Source: Aquila chrysaetos chrysaetos
Taxonomy: Eukaryota; Chordata; Aves; Accipitriformes; Accipitridae
Assembly (NCBI RefSeq): GCF_900496995.4
Contig: NC_044008.1
Span: 7,635,276-7,699,275 of the forward strand
DNA length: 64,000 bases
Direction: 5' to 3'
Under the pieces are notes generated by a model. That model was not told where the DNA came from, searched no databases, and worked only from the letters and a program-made list of their open reading frames with translations. Position numbers and translations under genes: made by a program. Position 1 is the stretch's first letter. Every line of letters begins with the position of its first letter. This document shows positions 1 through 14,000 of this stretch, in pieces.

Positions 1-787
1 ATGCACCAAAACTCTGCATCACAGCTACTTTAGGAGGCTTAACTTCATTGTGCCACAGGTTTTGCTGGAATCTGAGGTGACATGTTGATGGATCAAAAAC
101 TCAGCTGTCAATATACTAAGCTTCATGTTAGTGCTACAGATAAACAGAAGCCAAGGCATGGATAGGAGGTGCTTCTGAACTTAACCTGTATCTTAAAAGC
201 TGATTGCCTTTAAAACTCAGTGGCAAAACTCCCAGTGATTTAAATAAAGATGTACCAGAGCAGGCTTACATACTCCATTTGTGGCAGCTGCCTGGACTGG
301 GGTGCATTCCTGTTTACAGCTCTTATGGTCAGTGGTTCCACGTATGCTCGGTGGAGTCACTCTTTTCAGAGGCTACAACAAAACACAGGCTGTTCACAGA
401 AGTGGGACAAACAAGGTTAGGAACCCAGAAAAAACTCCTCAGAACAATCTGGTGTACTCACAGAGGCAAGCGTACAGGCACGGTGAAGGCACAACTAGCA
501 GCAGCAGTGACAGCACCCAGCCCTTCATTGCCAACAAAATCAGACCTTTGACTCCTGAGCTATAGGAAAACTCTTAGTCATAGGTAAACAGAAAGTTAAT
601 AAAAGTCCCTCAAATCAAATTCAAGTGAGGAGGAAGGGAAAAAAAAAAAAAGAAACAAGAGTAACAGTTTTATTACTGAAGTCCTAATTAGAACTGCACT
701 GAAAGGTGTATTTACAATTCAGATATATGCTGCAGTTACCTTCACAATCCAAACTGAAACAAGAACCTCAATAAATCTTTATCTGTT

Positions 788-932
788 TCAAAATTCAAGT
801 AAGAGTCCCATCGAAAAGATAAAGAACAACAACACTACACATGCCAATTCTGACACAGACCTGTTTCCAACATACATATTTCTTCCACTGGTATGTGTTT
901 GACAGCATCTTATGCAAAGGTGTCTTTCATAC
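788..932 (-). other. Exon-like ORF of 47 codons after a good splice acceptor
   Basis: On the minus strand TTTTTTTCAG|G lies at 933, and a frame stays open for 47 codons to TGA at 788-790. The C-terminus is hydrophobic (VVLLFFIFSMGLLLEF), and AATAAA follows at 668-673. The pattern fits a last coding exon with a membrane tail, but a 47-codon opening can occur by chance at roughly one in ten. No family recognised. Confidence 0.15.
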
Positions 933-2409
933 CTGAAAAAAATAAGCAAAAAGTAGTTAGTGATTTTGCTGTACTGATTTAGGAGTTTGAGAACTAAGAT
1001 GCTTTTATACATACATAATACATGCTTACATACATATATATATGTATGCATTTTTAAACAAGAAGAACCTCAAAAAACTAATCTCTCTGTGCATTGAATA
1101 CAATTATTCCTTTTTACTTACTGCTTCTCTGGTAATCTTGATAATACTACCAGTAATACCGGCTTATGCAGTAACTGCCATGTCACTGGACCACCCTGTT
1201 ATATCACACCCCAAAATGATTCAGGATACCTCATCCTTGGCACTGAGGAGTGGGTGGTTGAGGTGACTGCCCTTTATTTGTACCCTCACGCTAATGCAGT
1301 CCACGATCAAACTTTAATACAACAGAAGACTGATCTCGGGCGTTGCTGGCACCACTCTGGGCTGCAGTGCTGAGAACCACACAGTGACATCAATGGCACG
1401 ACAGCTGGTTGTGGTGTAGCTATGCACTCTAAAAACATACGTGTGTGGACACGTATGAAAAACCCTGGCCTTTGCATCTTAATCTGATTTTTATTAAAAA
1501 CAAACCCAAGCCCAAAACAGTCCAGAGTGAATAATTTTCAAATCTGTTGATAAGCTTCACTACAGTGCAGACTGAATTTCATGAACCTGGCAAAAGAAAC
1601 GAGGGAGAGATTTTCTTCTTTAGGAAAACTGATGGTGGCATTCATCTTTTTATTAAAATTAATGGCATTTAAGAGGGGCTGTGTCTTCACAAAGCATTTT
1701 TACAGCTATGTCTGTCAGTTTCCTGAATTTTATAGAACATTTTTATACAGCTGGTTTGCATTTGGCTTTTAGTTTTAATGTTTTCCTTTCATTAAATCAC
1801 AAAACTAATAAAAACTAAACGATCAAAATTTCTCCAGCAGTACAGGAATGGTCCTAATGCACAGTGTTATAATTTAATAAGCATCTCAATTGACTATTAA
1901 AATCCACATTATGATCAGAACTGTAATTCCAAAGATGAGGTCTTCTGAAAGCTTAATTTACTGTGGTGGGAAGTGGCAGCTGCTCCAACTCAGCAAAATT
2001 AGCTTTTTTAACTTAGATGCCAGGGAAAACAGATGCAGACGCGACAATAACAAGAAAAACAAAATCCACCACCGACGCGCAGGTTCATCTCTCATCACCA
2101 GAAGATTCACAAAGGGTTTCTACAGATACATTAGCAGCAAAAGGGAGGCAAAGGAAAACATGGACGCAATGGAGAACAAAATAGGAGGACAGAGTGACAA
2201 AGGACTTGGAAAGGGTCAGGGGTCTCGATGACTTTTCTGCCTTGGGCTTCGCTGGCATGGTCTGTTCTCGGCTTCCCTGTGCTGAGCAGTGGGGTCTGGG
2301 GCCACAGAGTATCACCCACCCACGCTGCAGCAGACTGCGCTGCAGACCACTGAAGCAGATTGTCTGGGCATTTTCAAGTCTATGGGACCATGTGTAGGAG
2401 ACGATGTGA

Positions 2410-3225
2410 CCGCAAAGCTGCTCTCTCTCCTGGTGCCAGGAGAAGTTCCTGGTGACTAGAAAAAGGCAAATGTCGTACCTGTCTTCACAAAGGGCAAGGT
2501 TGGCAGGAACCCCTGGAAGTTCAGCAAAGGCAGAGTGCCGTACCTGGCATGGAGTAATCCCGTGCTGCAGGACAAGCTGGTCCTGCCTGCCTGCAAAGCT
2601 GCTTTGCAGGAAAGGACTCAACGGACAAGTTGAGTATGAGCAAGCGGTGCGCGCTTGCAGTGAAAAGGGCTGACTGCGTGCTGGGCTGCGCTGGCAAGAG
2701 TGCGGCCAAAGGGTCAAGGGAAGTGGTCCTTCCCCTCCATGAGGCAGTTTGTGAGACTACATCTGGACACGGTGTCTAGTTTTGGGCTCCCCAGCACAGA
2801 CACTGACATCCTGGAGCCAGTTCAGTGGAGAGCCACTAAAATGAGGGGGCTGAAGCACATGATGCACAAGGGAAGGCTGAGAAAATAGCTCGGCTTGAAG
2901 AGGAGAAGGCTCCAGGGAGATCCTACAGCTGTCTGCAAGTACCTAATGGGGGGAGACAGAGAAGACAGCCAAACCCTTCTTGAAAGTTTACAGCAAAATT
3001 AAGAGACAATAAGCACAAACTGCAGCAAGAAAAAAGTCCTGTTAGATGTAAAGACAAAAATTCTGCAGAATGGGGATGGCCAAACACTGAAACGGGGTGC
3101 AGAAAGATTGTGAAATTTCTGTCCTTGGAGATATTCAAAACCTGACTGCACACAGGCCTGAACAACCTAATACAACCTCAAGGTTGTCCCTGCTTTGGGG
3201 ACAAGGAGGGAGCTTGGACCAGGAG
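2410..3225 (+). mobile_element. CR1 LINE, old 5'-truncated copy
   Basis: The plus strand shows a diverged reverse-transcriptase segment near 2450-2500 (KANV...F.KGK-like, frameshifted). It continues into the CR1 3' region: a GTGAGAC(C)ACATCTGGA block at 2751-2766, ATGAGGGGGCTGAAGCA near 2840, GGCTCCAGGGAGA near 2909, and the TTGGAGATATTCAAAACC block at 3124-3141. Many substitutions and small indels mark it as older than the other copies here. Confidence 0.75.
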
Positions 3226-6200
3226 ACTGCAAGGCATCTGTTCCAAACCAAATTATTTGGCGAGTTCAGCTATGGTGGTAGGAGCATTGCCCAACCGACC
3301 TACTACAGCAAGGAATGTGCATCTGAACAAAAGTCTATTTTTACCTTAGAAATATCAGGACCATTTTTCTGTTGTTACTATTTCCCCCTCTCTGAAGGTT
3401 GGAGATGTGGGGCAACAGCTTTTTCATGCCTTAAAAAAATACAACAGAAAACATGTCAACATTGCAAGCAAAAGCACAAACCAGCTCTGGTTGGAATATC
3501 AGCATTAGCTTAAATATATCTTGTGTGACAGAAGGAAAGATGTAGTGTCATGGTCTGGAGATGGGGCAGGCAACGAGGTACATAGCTGGAATCAGAGTCT
3601 GGAGCAGCAAAGCCTGTGCTGAAGTGCTGAAGTCTAAACTGCTGCTGCTGGAAGCAGAGCAAGCAAGATTAAAGCTAGTTTAGACACACTTCGAGGAAAT
3701 CCTCCATGTGGAGGACACATGGTGTGTAAAGAGACAAGTTGAAGAGCATTGCCTTCCACAAAAGCAGAGTCCTGTCTCTAGTTCCTGGCCTCTGCTGAAT
3801 TTCAAGCTTTGGGCAACGCCTACCCACCCACTGCAGCCTGGCTTCTCTCCAGCGTAAGAAACAGGGTCTCAGGGCTACAGCTGTCCCTAACTTCTGAGCT
3901 GCGGGTGCCCACCCACTCCTAAAGACACAGATGCCTTCAGAAGTACCAGAGACAGCTGGATCCATCTTAGCCAGCCCTGAGCACTAAGAGCTTAAAAAAA
4001 CCCCAAGCTCTTGCTCTTCCTTCATGGTTGGCTCTTGCAATGCCAGCCAACCTCAGCAGCTAGTGAGCTGATGTGCAGAAGTGTCCTTCACAGAGACGTT
4101 GCTCCTACTGAGGTCTTACAGATCCCCAAAGGGATCCCCTTCTCCCTCATGACCACCCAGCCTGGGAAAAATGCCTATCCAAAGGCTGAATAAGAGGATA
4201 TTTTATTACCTTCCCCTCTTCAAGCACCAGCCACAAAGGTTGCCAATTATATCTCGTGGTCAAAATGCAGATGTACACCCAGAAGGTGACTCTTCCCACC
4301 TGTTTGCCAGACAATCAGTGAAAAATCAGTAAAACAGTAAGTATTGGCCATTGTGCCCATCCGTCCCCCCTGCAGTCACTCAGGTTTGCTGCCCTCTCAC
4401 TGCAGCATTTTCATACCTCCTAAGTAGAAAAGGGTCAGTCCTGAATTTCTAGCAAAACGTGAAATCAAAACAATACCTAAAAAAAAAAAAAAAAAAAGGA
4501 CAAAACTATTCTGACTTTATATACTGCCACAGACAATTTTAAGAGTGTTATTTTTCCCTGATGCAGGGGGAAAAGCAAAAGGCTGAGGAAACCAACATAT
4601 TAAAGAGAGATAACAGATACTAGCTTTCCAATAATATATGCTACTTATCAAATGTATTGATTAGGCTCATGAATATTCCAATTATTAAATTCTTTCTTTT
4701 TAATCTCCGCTTTTCTCAGCTTCGACAGTTTTACAAGCAGCCTTCTTACACAGACTGAAGGATGGAAGTTGGTGCATGCAGAGGTACCTGTGTATGCAAA
4801 CCAAAGTACATTACATTTGCATAAATGACTGGACATAGCTAATAAAAACAACTGTTCGCTGTTGCTTTCTCATAGCTTTTTGATGCCAGCATCTCAAAAA
4901 ACTTCATTTAAAAGATCTTTAATTGTATTGCTTAAAGGTGCACGACTTAGGACTTGCTAGCCCTGTACGATATACCCTGCTACAGCTTATGCTTGATCTG
5001 CAATATCGTATTTAGCAAAACAAATCATAAAACTTCTTACACAAACCACTGCACTCCTTAACTGATTAGCTGATGCTAACAGAGGACTTCCCAACTCAAT
5101 AATCACCCACTCAGCGGCACATTTCAGCCGGCCAAGCCAGGAAGCACTTTGGGATGCAAATTCCAGCCATCAGGAAACATCAGGAAAGGCTTCAACTGCC
5201 AGTTCACCCGAGAGGGGTTTTGCTCATAGCTGGCTTCTGCAGCTGCAAAGGGAAGTTTTCCTCTGAAAGTCCAGACGAAAACGGTTCTTACTATGAAAGG
5301 TTGGCGCGATGGTTGCCGCTCACCTTGCTGGATAAGCAGCCTTCCTCTGCACACCCCTCCCCTTGAAGATGAACCTTCTACCATTCAAGACACGTCTAGG
5401 GAAGGAGAAGTGTTGGTTTCACACCTGGCTGATGAACTAATCAACATGACAAGTGAAAAAAAAAAAAACCCCAACCAACCAATATCTACCAGCTAGTATG
5501 CTTTTCTGCTCAGAGTGACCTTACACACATCTAGCACCAGTTTAAAGTACAACAAATCTTTGTAACAAGTACTTTCACGCAGAAGTACTCAACTGTTTTG
5601 CACGCATTTGATCTAGTTCAGGATTTTTTAATCTAATAAAATTAACAATGGAGCAACAGTGTTGTCCATGACCATAAAACAAATGAACAGAAGCCAGTTC
5701 CACGGTTTTTTTTATCAGGATACAGAACAAAGTTCACAAAACGGCAGGAAAAAAAAGGAACTAACTCAGTATTTTTTGCACAGATAATTGGGTTTTGATG
5801 CTTTATTTTCAGAACTGCTGTGGAAAACCTAACAATTTTATTTTTTTCCCCCCAAAGCAAAGTCAAAAACTCAGTTACCGCTTTGAGGTTTTGTGGTGAA
5901 CACGTAACTCGCAGATTTCTTCTCCAGGAAAAGGAGCGTGAGGTTCTACGTGGTTTAGGCTACTCACAATGGGGAAAAAAAGAAAGACAAAAAACCAACA
6001 AAAAAACCCCAACCACCTAGCTTTGCAAAAGGTGTCTGTTGAGAACACTGCTGAGTGGAAAAAAAGATGAGCCAAGTTTTGCCACAGTGGTCACTAGGAG
6101 CAAGACGGGAAATTTAAACCTTGCATGATGCACAAGACTGGTTCATCTCTAGTGACTCATTTTTTATAGACGGAAGCCCTTGTAATTCATGCTGGTAGCA

Positions 6201-6777
6201 GTAATGATTATCCAAGATTTTCTTCTTCCTGGTCTGAACGTCAAGGAGCGAATTCCACAATCTGGGTAAGCCTTGAAAAGAGCTGGTTCAGTGAAGCGCA
6301 CTCAGTCCCATCCGCATGGCGTGCTCGGCACAGCAGAGTTAGCAGTGAGCCTGCTGCAACTGGGCAGCTTACCGTGCCGTCGGGGAAAAGATGGGTTTCA
6401 GCATCCGTTCCACTTACAGGGCTGCTCACGAACCCTCGTCTAGCTTACAGCAGGCACAGCCAGGAGGACTTGCAGAGGAAACAATTCAAAACCGTTGCAT
6501 ACTTTGTGCTGATAAGTAAAATAAACAAAATAAAGTGGATAATATACTTGGAGATAACCTACTTGCCCCCAACTTTGGCATGCAGGCAGAGATATTCTAG
6601 ATTACCACTGGACATCACAGCTTGCAGAATTGACCAAAGGAGTAATAACAATTATCAATATAATTACACTTGCAATAAAATAAAAAAATGAGGATTCATC
6701 CTCTTTCCAGTTTGTAATGCAGCTAGGAATCAAAAAAGTTCATGCACTTATACAAGAGCAATAAAAAAAATTAAATA

Positions 6778-6783
6778 TTTATT
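6778..6783 (-). terminator. SEPHS1: Distal poly(A) signal of SEPHS1
   Basis: AATAAA on the minus strand is followed within 10-30 nt by a T8 run and TTGTATAAGTG. It would give a 3' UTR of about 1.1 kb. Another AATAAA lies at 6996-7001, and a further one at about 5801-5806 could end a still longer form. Confidence 0.45.
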
Positions 6784-7339
6784 TTGAATAACAAGCTTAA
6801 GTTCAAGCTGCAATGTTGGCAATGTAGATTTTAAACACAGATCACAAAAGCGTGCAGAAAAATGTATTTGAGCAAAGAACGAAATAATACTAAGAATTAT
6901 ACTAAACAGCTGCTGATTTTAAAGAAACAAAAAAGGCTTGTAATCACTATACAAAATATAAAATGTATTAAACACTACCATCCACAGAACAGAGGTTTAT
7001 TTTAGTTTGATTATATTTAAAAATTATTTGTGTAGTTATTTATATAGTGAATTGTAAATGAATATTATACAGTAACCTCCTTTTGGTCTGCAAAACCTTT
7101 GTTGCACTATAGCACATCCAATCACATTGCAAAAAAAGAATTATTTTTCCTTACTATCAATAAAGAAAACAATCATTGATAATACAGTAAATATTGTCAG
7201 GTCTACAAATAATGAAATCAAGAATGACTCCTTCGACTCTGAAGCGCTTTCCATGCAAAGTCAGCACTTGCTCGTTTAAACATAGTGCACTACCCAAGCA
7301 ATGTCCAGGGTCGTAGATGCTCTTGGTAAGACTAAACCT

Positions 7340-7374
<35 letters not shown>

Positions 7375-7715
7375 CAAAGATTGAATGTAATCATGCAACT
7401 CTCTTACTACTGGGTATACCCACTGTGTCGCTTATCAATTTATTGCCTTTCTGGAATATCACTCAAGGCATCAAAATTAGACTTATGATAAATATACATA
7501 TAATGAAAGGACACAAACTGCTATTTGACACTACTACTGGTAATGTCTGTGCTACGTGAAAGCACCTTTAAAAAGAGCCTATGCGGCAAGAGATAAGTGT
7601 CTAAAGATTCAAAATGAATCAACAGTATTGGATAACAATATAATTCTCAACTCAGAAGCTGCCTCAAGATTAGGTGCATCTTCAGTTAATGTAACAGGAA
7701 AAAAAGGCAATGGAT

Positions 7716-7726
7716 TTTATTTTATT
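7716..7726 (-). terminator. SEPHS1: Proximal poly(A) signals of SEPHS1
   Basis: Two overlapping AATAAA hexamers occur on the minus strand, about 140-150 nt after the stop. They are followed by a T-rich stretch (7701-7706 region) and TGTT, a normal downstream element. Confidence 0.5.
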
Positions 7727-7865
7727 AATTGTATCCACTCATAAACTGACCTAAGGCCACCAGATGTGCAGACACAACAAGTTTTCTTTTCTTTTTACAG
7801 TTCTTTAAGTTGTAGGATGATAAAGGAATAGATCTATTTAAAAACAAACAGCTATTTCATCTATA

Positions 7866-8080
7866 TTAAGAGGTGGCACCGGGCGTTGGGTTCACGTTCT
7901 GAGTGGCCACCTGTGGTGCGACTTCAATGATTCGTGGTTTGTCTATAATTCTGGCCGTGCGGTTGCCCTTCTCTACAATGCCGATAATCCATGCTTGGTG
8001 ACCTTCGCCATATTTTGGAGACTTGATCTCGGCACAGAAACGTGCTGCCTGTTCTCGTGGTAAACAGATGAGAAGGCCTC
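7866..8080 (-). CDS. SEPHS1: SEPHS1 exon 9: residues 322-392 and stop
   Basis: This is the terminal coding exon with acceptor TTTGCAG and 215 coding nt ending in TAA at 7866-7868. It encodes [16 protein letters not shown], the segment [15 protein letters not shown], and a tail rich in Gln, Asn, Pro and Thr that ends NPTPGATS. The exon continues into the 3' UTR without an intron that I can see. Confidence 0.97.
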
Positions 8081-11000
8081 CTGCAAAGAAAAAAAGCAGA
8101 GCATTAAAACGTCTGATTGCAAAGCATTTCAACCTTGATCTGCCAAATCCCTATTTAGACAAGCACCTGGTGACTTCAGTGGATTCTGTCGAACTCCAAG
8201 GACTCCAAGAGAAGACACGGTGGAAATCTGAGCTCTTGCTTTACAGAAGGAAGTTTGTGCCTGAATTCAGTGTTTAGTGGGTATGTAAATGAAGCCAAAT
8301 ACACACAAAAGATGTTGGCAAAAGGAAATCATACTGATGCCAATGAACGACATACTGAAACAACACTGGCATTGTAAACTTCCAACAGAGGACTGCAAAG
8401 TGCCTCTACACAGAAACATTTTGGATAAAGGTCATATTCAGATACCTATAACCACATATTGGTAGCAGCTGATTCTGCAAGTAATCCCATTGCCCACAAT
8501 GAAATCATTCATCAAAGTAGGGACTATTACCAGAGAATGCAAGAGGCAGAAAATTAAACATAGACTTGAACCAGTGCTCCCTGTGATGGTCCTTTTGAAC
8601 CCTTTCTTAGAGAATTTTCTAACCTTTTTTAGCCTTTCCCATAAGATTTTTTTCTCAGAGACAGCTGAAAAATATTTTATTTACTAATCAATGCTTTTCA
8701 GAAGCAGCACAATAACTAGTTAGCAAGCTCACCATTCAGTTATTAAACCTAAGAACACTTCCATTCGAAGAATCCCAAAGCACTGAAAAAGGTGGCTTGG
8801 CAAGTGAATTTGCTAGAATGAGTTTCATTGTCAGCTCTGGCACAAGTTTCCAGGAGGCTCTGACCAAATCATTAAATGTTTTGGTGCTATCCTTTATTAC
8901 TAGAGTATTCAGCTTTTCTATATCCCTTACCTTTTTTACATTTATGCTATGTTGCAAACATGTGAAGCACTACAACACAGAGCAGCAAACTCACCTGCAG
9001 ATGAGTAATTAAACCTCAAAGCATTGTGCACTACATGCAGTTTGTGCAGCTCGTGTCTGTACACTGTGCTGCATTCTGCGCACACAGCAGCCTCTTGTAA
9101 GGGATGTTAAAATATCATCTCCCATTGGAAAATGTTTGGAGAACACAGGCAAGAAAGTATATTCACTCAAACAGGAATTTGGGCATATGCTGAGGCTTGC
9201 TTACTCTTTAAGAGATATTTGACCCAAAGTCTTCTTGCCCAGGCGAAGGGCAGCCGCCAGCAGCACAAATCCCAGCAGCACAAATCGTGCCACCAGCTCT
9301 GAGCCAACCCTGGGGGCAAAGGGCCACCTGCTGAGCTGGCCACCCTGGGTTCAGTGCCACCTCTCCTCTGCAGCCCTTAGACAGCTTCTTAGCACCTTGG
9401 GCACCTTTATGTTTGCTTTTCCAAGCAAACAGTCCTCTCGCTGGTGACTAAAGACACTTTTAATTTAAGCCTGTGAGAAAGAAACAGCTGCTGAACATGA
9501 GGAATTATTTATAAGGATACGTGGAAGTGTGAAAGTTATTTTTTAGGTTCTATATGAAGCAAATGAGTGTGCCATCCAGAAGAATGCCTGCCTCTCTCAG
9601 ACATTTCAGAACATAACATCCAGGTACTTCCATTAAAAACAATAAAAAAACCCCAGAAGCTTGAAAGACAGTGTTTAAGCTACTCCAGATGTAACAGACA
9701 AATCAATTGCAAAGGAATTATGTGCCATTCCCATGGAAGGCTCTAAATCAAATTGAAGAGAAACTTATGTCATGGTGCAAGTGAGTCAGGGAAGAGGTTT
9801 ACAAGTGGTAGTGCACAGAATGTGCTAACTAGCCAGAAAGGAGGAACAAAAGTAAGGTGAAAAAGGAAATAAGAAAGAGCACAAGAGTATCTTCACTCAA
9901 TTCTCTTTTCCCCCCACACCCTCTTTCTGCAATTTTGTATCACTTGTGCGCACACCCCGTTAACATTCTTTGGCAAGATCAGAAAAATGTACAAAATCCC
10001 AGTTTCCAATCAGAAATCACTTCCCACCTACAGGCTGTATCCCACAGCTTGATCAATAACCCTTAATAGAGGCTAAAGGCTACTCTCGATCAGTAGTAGG
10101 ATTCCTGTCTGCAGGGATTATAATTATTTCTCTGGTAGATTGACCAGTCTCTTTAACCCTTTGGGTAAGTCCTTAAGGTTTTCCACTATGTGCTTTAGTC
10201 TATTTTATGTTACTGGCCTTTTTTTGTCCCATGGACAACTACAAGAAGTCTTCACGTGTGCAAGGTCACAGCCACCAGAAGTTTAAGCTGTTGCAACGCG
10301 CCTGTGGAAAATGAAGCAGCAGTGCCACTCTGCACTGAAGCAAGCAGTATTTCATGGCATACCAAGTTTTTGAGGTCTGTGTCAGCCACTGCTGAAGACA
10401 AAGCAAATGGGCTGCAAACAGAATGAACAAATGGCTGTGGTGGTTTGAGAGCTCGCTGCATGCTTATTTTGGGGCTTGAAAGGACACTTGGTATCTGTCT
10501 TGGTTTACCTTTCTAAAAATCTAAGCGTTTTTTTGGTAGGAGTTTTTGAACATTGTTGGTTTTAACTGTTCTAGTGCAAGCAGGGAACTGGACAGAAAAC
10601 TTCAAAAGCGGACTAGACAAAGCTTTGCAATTAAGAGCAGAGATACAACAGTTCACGAATCAAAACCAAGTGTCCTTGCTCCTGCTAGTGGCTTTCTCCC
10701 ACAATGACTAACAAAAGGATGAGATCATTAACCTTGCCTCTTGTCATGGCACTAACATAGCCCTTCTTTTCTACCCATCTGCCTATTTCCACAAAATCTG
10801 CACAAACACTATGTTGTTGAGATACCTCTACTACACTAAAAAGGTTGGCCAACACCAGCCAACAGTTTATTAGCAGAGGACTGGCAAAAATACACACATA
10901 CATGAATATCTCATGTAGAGTAACTTTGTAACTTATTTCTGCAAGCAGCCCCTCTAATGAACAGAATTAAGTTTTTTGAAACTAACCGCCTGATGGCAAG

Positions 11001-14000
11001 TTTAACCTTTACCAAAGAGTTACCTAAAAGAGAGTGCAAAATCACGTAGAACTGCAATTTTAAGAAAATACACCATAAGCAAGAGTGCATGGAGGATGGA
11101 ACAGATGACATAATAGATCTTTCCAACACTGACTTTTGTCAACAGGTGCCCAGCAAATGCACATTGGAAAAAAACCCACAACAGTCTTAAAATCCATTCA
11201 AATAGTTTTCCAGTAAATTTCTCATTCCCTGCCCACTCTGCTGAAAAACATCTGTTCACAACTGAGGAAGCTACAGACAGAGCATTTCTGGAAGTTTAAG
11301 ACAACAGAGAAAGAGCGTATCTGTATTACGGTATGAACAGACTTCAGGAGCCCCCCAAAAGGCATCCTCACAACTGGATATACAGGCGCAGCAAGGCAGA
11401 TGCTTGCCTTTTTATAAATCAACCCCAGGACATGAAGTGTGCACACAGCCTGGGTCTGAATGCTCATGAGCCATCCCAGCACACCATGCCCAAGCTAATA
11501 CGTACTGCTGCAATGTGTCAGGCTATCCAGCATAAGCCAAAAGCCTATGGGACAGCAGTTATATAGCTTTCAGACCAGAGCTATTGTGTCCACGTGGCTA
11601 TGGATCTTTCTAATATTTGGCAGACACGGCCCTGTAGCATATCCCTACAGCCACCTCTAATGCGAGAAATGCAACACTATGATGAAATCAAATATACATG
11701 TTTTGAGACACTCAAGTTCACAAATAACCAGATATGTCTTGCTGTTTTTTTCATCATCATCCATCTATGTCGAAACATAAGCAGTTCAGTGTTTCAAAGA
11801 CACCTCTTGCTCTCAGTCCCAAAAGAGATTCTGAAGTCGACTGTTTTCCACTTCCAAGTACTCTCACAGCAGTGCGTACATCCACACCGTTTTACATTCC
11901 TTCAGTCAAAAGACAGAATTGGATATCCCCAGGGTGCAGGATGGGCAGCTCTGAACTCAAGCACTCAGTTTGCAGCTAAACCATTCCCATGCCAACTGCT
12001 ATACAAACCTCTACCACAGCCAGTCACCTGAAAGATCATCTTACCGTTCCAGCTCTGTGTCCATGCTATTTTTTGGACTCTTTGCAACTGATAACAAATG
12101 CTTCTAGCATGCTGGTTATGTGGACTCTTAGGTAGTAAGAATCTGTCTGGTGGTACCAACCTTACTGACACAGCTTGCCAAACTGCCACCAGATATTTCT
12201 GGTCTCTGCTGACTGACGCTGGATTTGAACTCTTGAAAGGGTTCACGTCCCATATCCTATTACACATCATCTGAGCCATACAGTCTCTGTAGGACAGAGC
12301 GTCTGTTTAAACACAGATGGCTAAGGAACAATTCCACAGATCGTGGTAAGTTGTGTATTCACTAGGGGAAAAGTTTATGGCTCTCACTGTGGTGCTTCTT
12401 TCCAGATCTTTGGACTGTTTTGCTTCAAGGGGCCCCCTCTGTTGTGAACTGCAGAGAACTTGGATAATACTTTTGGAGAGCAGGAAGAGGGTGGGGAAAT
12501 GAGATAAGAGAAAAGACAGATTTGTTGCTACATCGTCTCCATTTCCCAAAGAGAAAGAAAAGTCAGATTAAAGAAGAAAACCAAAATGGAACAGGACAGA
12601 AGATTCAAGGGGAAAATGAAGTATAGAGACTTCCAGCAGCAGACAGTGATCACGCTAGTCAAAGTGGCCTACACTTAATAACAACTTCAAAAACATCCAA
12701 AGTTCTTATCACCTGATGACTGTTTAAATGTTTGTCCATAGCCCGATTCTCAGTACACGGCTGTTATATTCATTGTCACTGCAAGTGGCAGCTTTATTAA
12801 ATAGAGAACTCAAGTAATGAATGGGTCAGAGACCAAATTCTTTTTTTTTTTTTTTCCCCTGCTAGTCACAGTCCCTTAAAGTCAGATTTCATAAACGTAC
12901 AGGAGACAATCTATATTCTTGGATGTCCGTATGCTGTGGACAGAGAAGGCCTAAGTCGCCAAGATTGGCCCATTCAGCACGAAACTTCACACATATTCAT
13001 AATGAAAAACAAAACACCACTCATTTGACTGGCAAACCTACTGCAGGTGGCTTTACCTTTGAGAAAACTGTGTCAGCTGTGCTGGGATTTTCAGATATTC
13101 ACTGCTCTGGAGTTAACAGCTAAGAGAAAAATAGGTTTCAAAAGAATTCAGAATCATCACTAACTTCTAACTGCAAAATGTTCTAGATACAGCAAGGGTT
13201 TCTACAATAGTGTGTTATAAGGAAGTAGAAGGCATTCAGAATAGGATGGTGGTTTGGAAGTTAGGCTGAAGAAGTTAATTGTGAACAGTTGTGTGGTTAA
13301 TGCTCATTAGCTTGGCTATACGCCAAACCAACTGTGACTCTGAATGCAAAGCACATGATTCGTACATTTGTAACATTATTAAATTCTAACTTGGAGGGGT
13401 AGGCAAGGAAGAGGGTGGTACAACTGCCACCTACCTGAAGTCTCCGGACAAGTCCCATGCATGAGGCCAAACATATTGCCGCAAGCCTTACTGACAGCAG
13501 CCATTTTAGCAAGAACAGGAAGGTTATGAATAACAAAGGACACCTCATTTCGCTGCTGCTTGGCAAGGTTTTGTGCATGCCCCAGGATTCCAAATCCTGT
13601 GATGTCTGTAGCCGCATGTGCATTGAAAGTGTGCATGAGTCCAGCAGCTACAATAGAGGGAGGGAGAAAAAACAAATCAGAAAAAAAAAATATCAGGAAA
13701 AGCAATGCTTCGACAATATCCTGCACAGTTTGAATGAAGCTGCACACCTTTAATTCGAATCAGGTTGGGTTACTGTTTAAATTAATAAAATAAAAAAAAA
13801 AATCCATGCTTGAAGGGAACCAGAATTCACCAATACTGCATGTAACCCTTAAAAACTTCAACTTGTATTTAAGGTATTGAATCGTGCGGAAAATCCAGCA
13901 CCCAAGTTGTATTTATGAGCATGCTGCTGTTAGACATGTGCTACTAATTTATATTAGCAGTCTAAGAAACAGGGTTTTACTCCAGATTCAGAATTCCCAA

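Larger units (their letters stand above)
1..6700. other. AT-rich 3' flank of SEPHS1
   Basis: I find no confirmed gene here. The stretch holds one decayed CR1 (about 2410-3225), an A run at about 4480-4497, and a weak terminal-exon-like ORF on the minus strand near 788-932. In human the next gene downstream of SEPHS1 is PHYH, on the same strand; no PHYH exon was recognised, so it probably lies outside the window. Confidence 0.5.
6760..7865 (-). other. SEPHS1: SEPHS1 3' UTR (long form, inferred)
   Basis: This is AT-rich sequence directly after the stop codon with no competing ORF. It ends near a well-placed AATAAA followed by a T-rich and TG-rich stretch. It contains a 29-nt A run on the plus strand (7344-7372), which would be a U run in the mRNA. 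If the proximal signal is used, the UTR is only about 170 nt. Choice between the forms needs transcript data. Confidence 0.5.

Noticed and set aside
6760..7865. A SECIS element in the SEPHS1 3' UTR
   Set aside because: SEPHS1 has no selenocysteine codon and I saw no SECIS core arrangement; the CDS contains no in-frame TGA.
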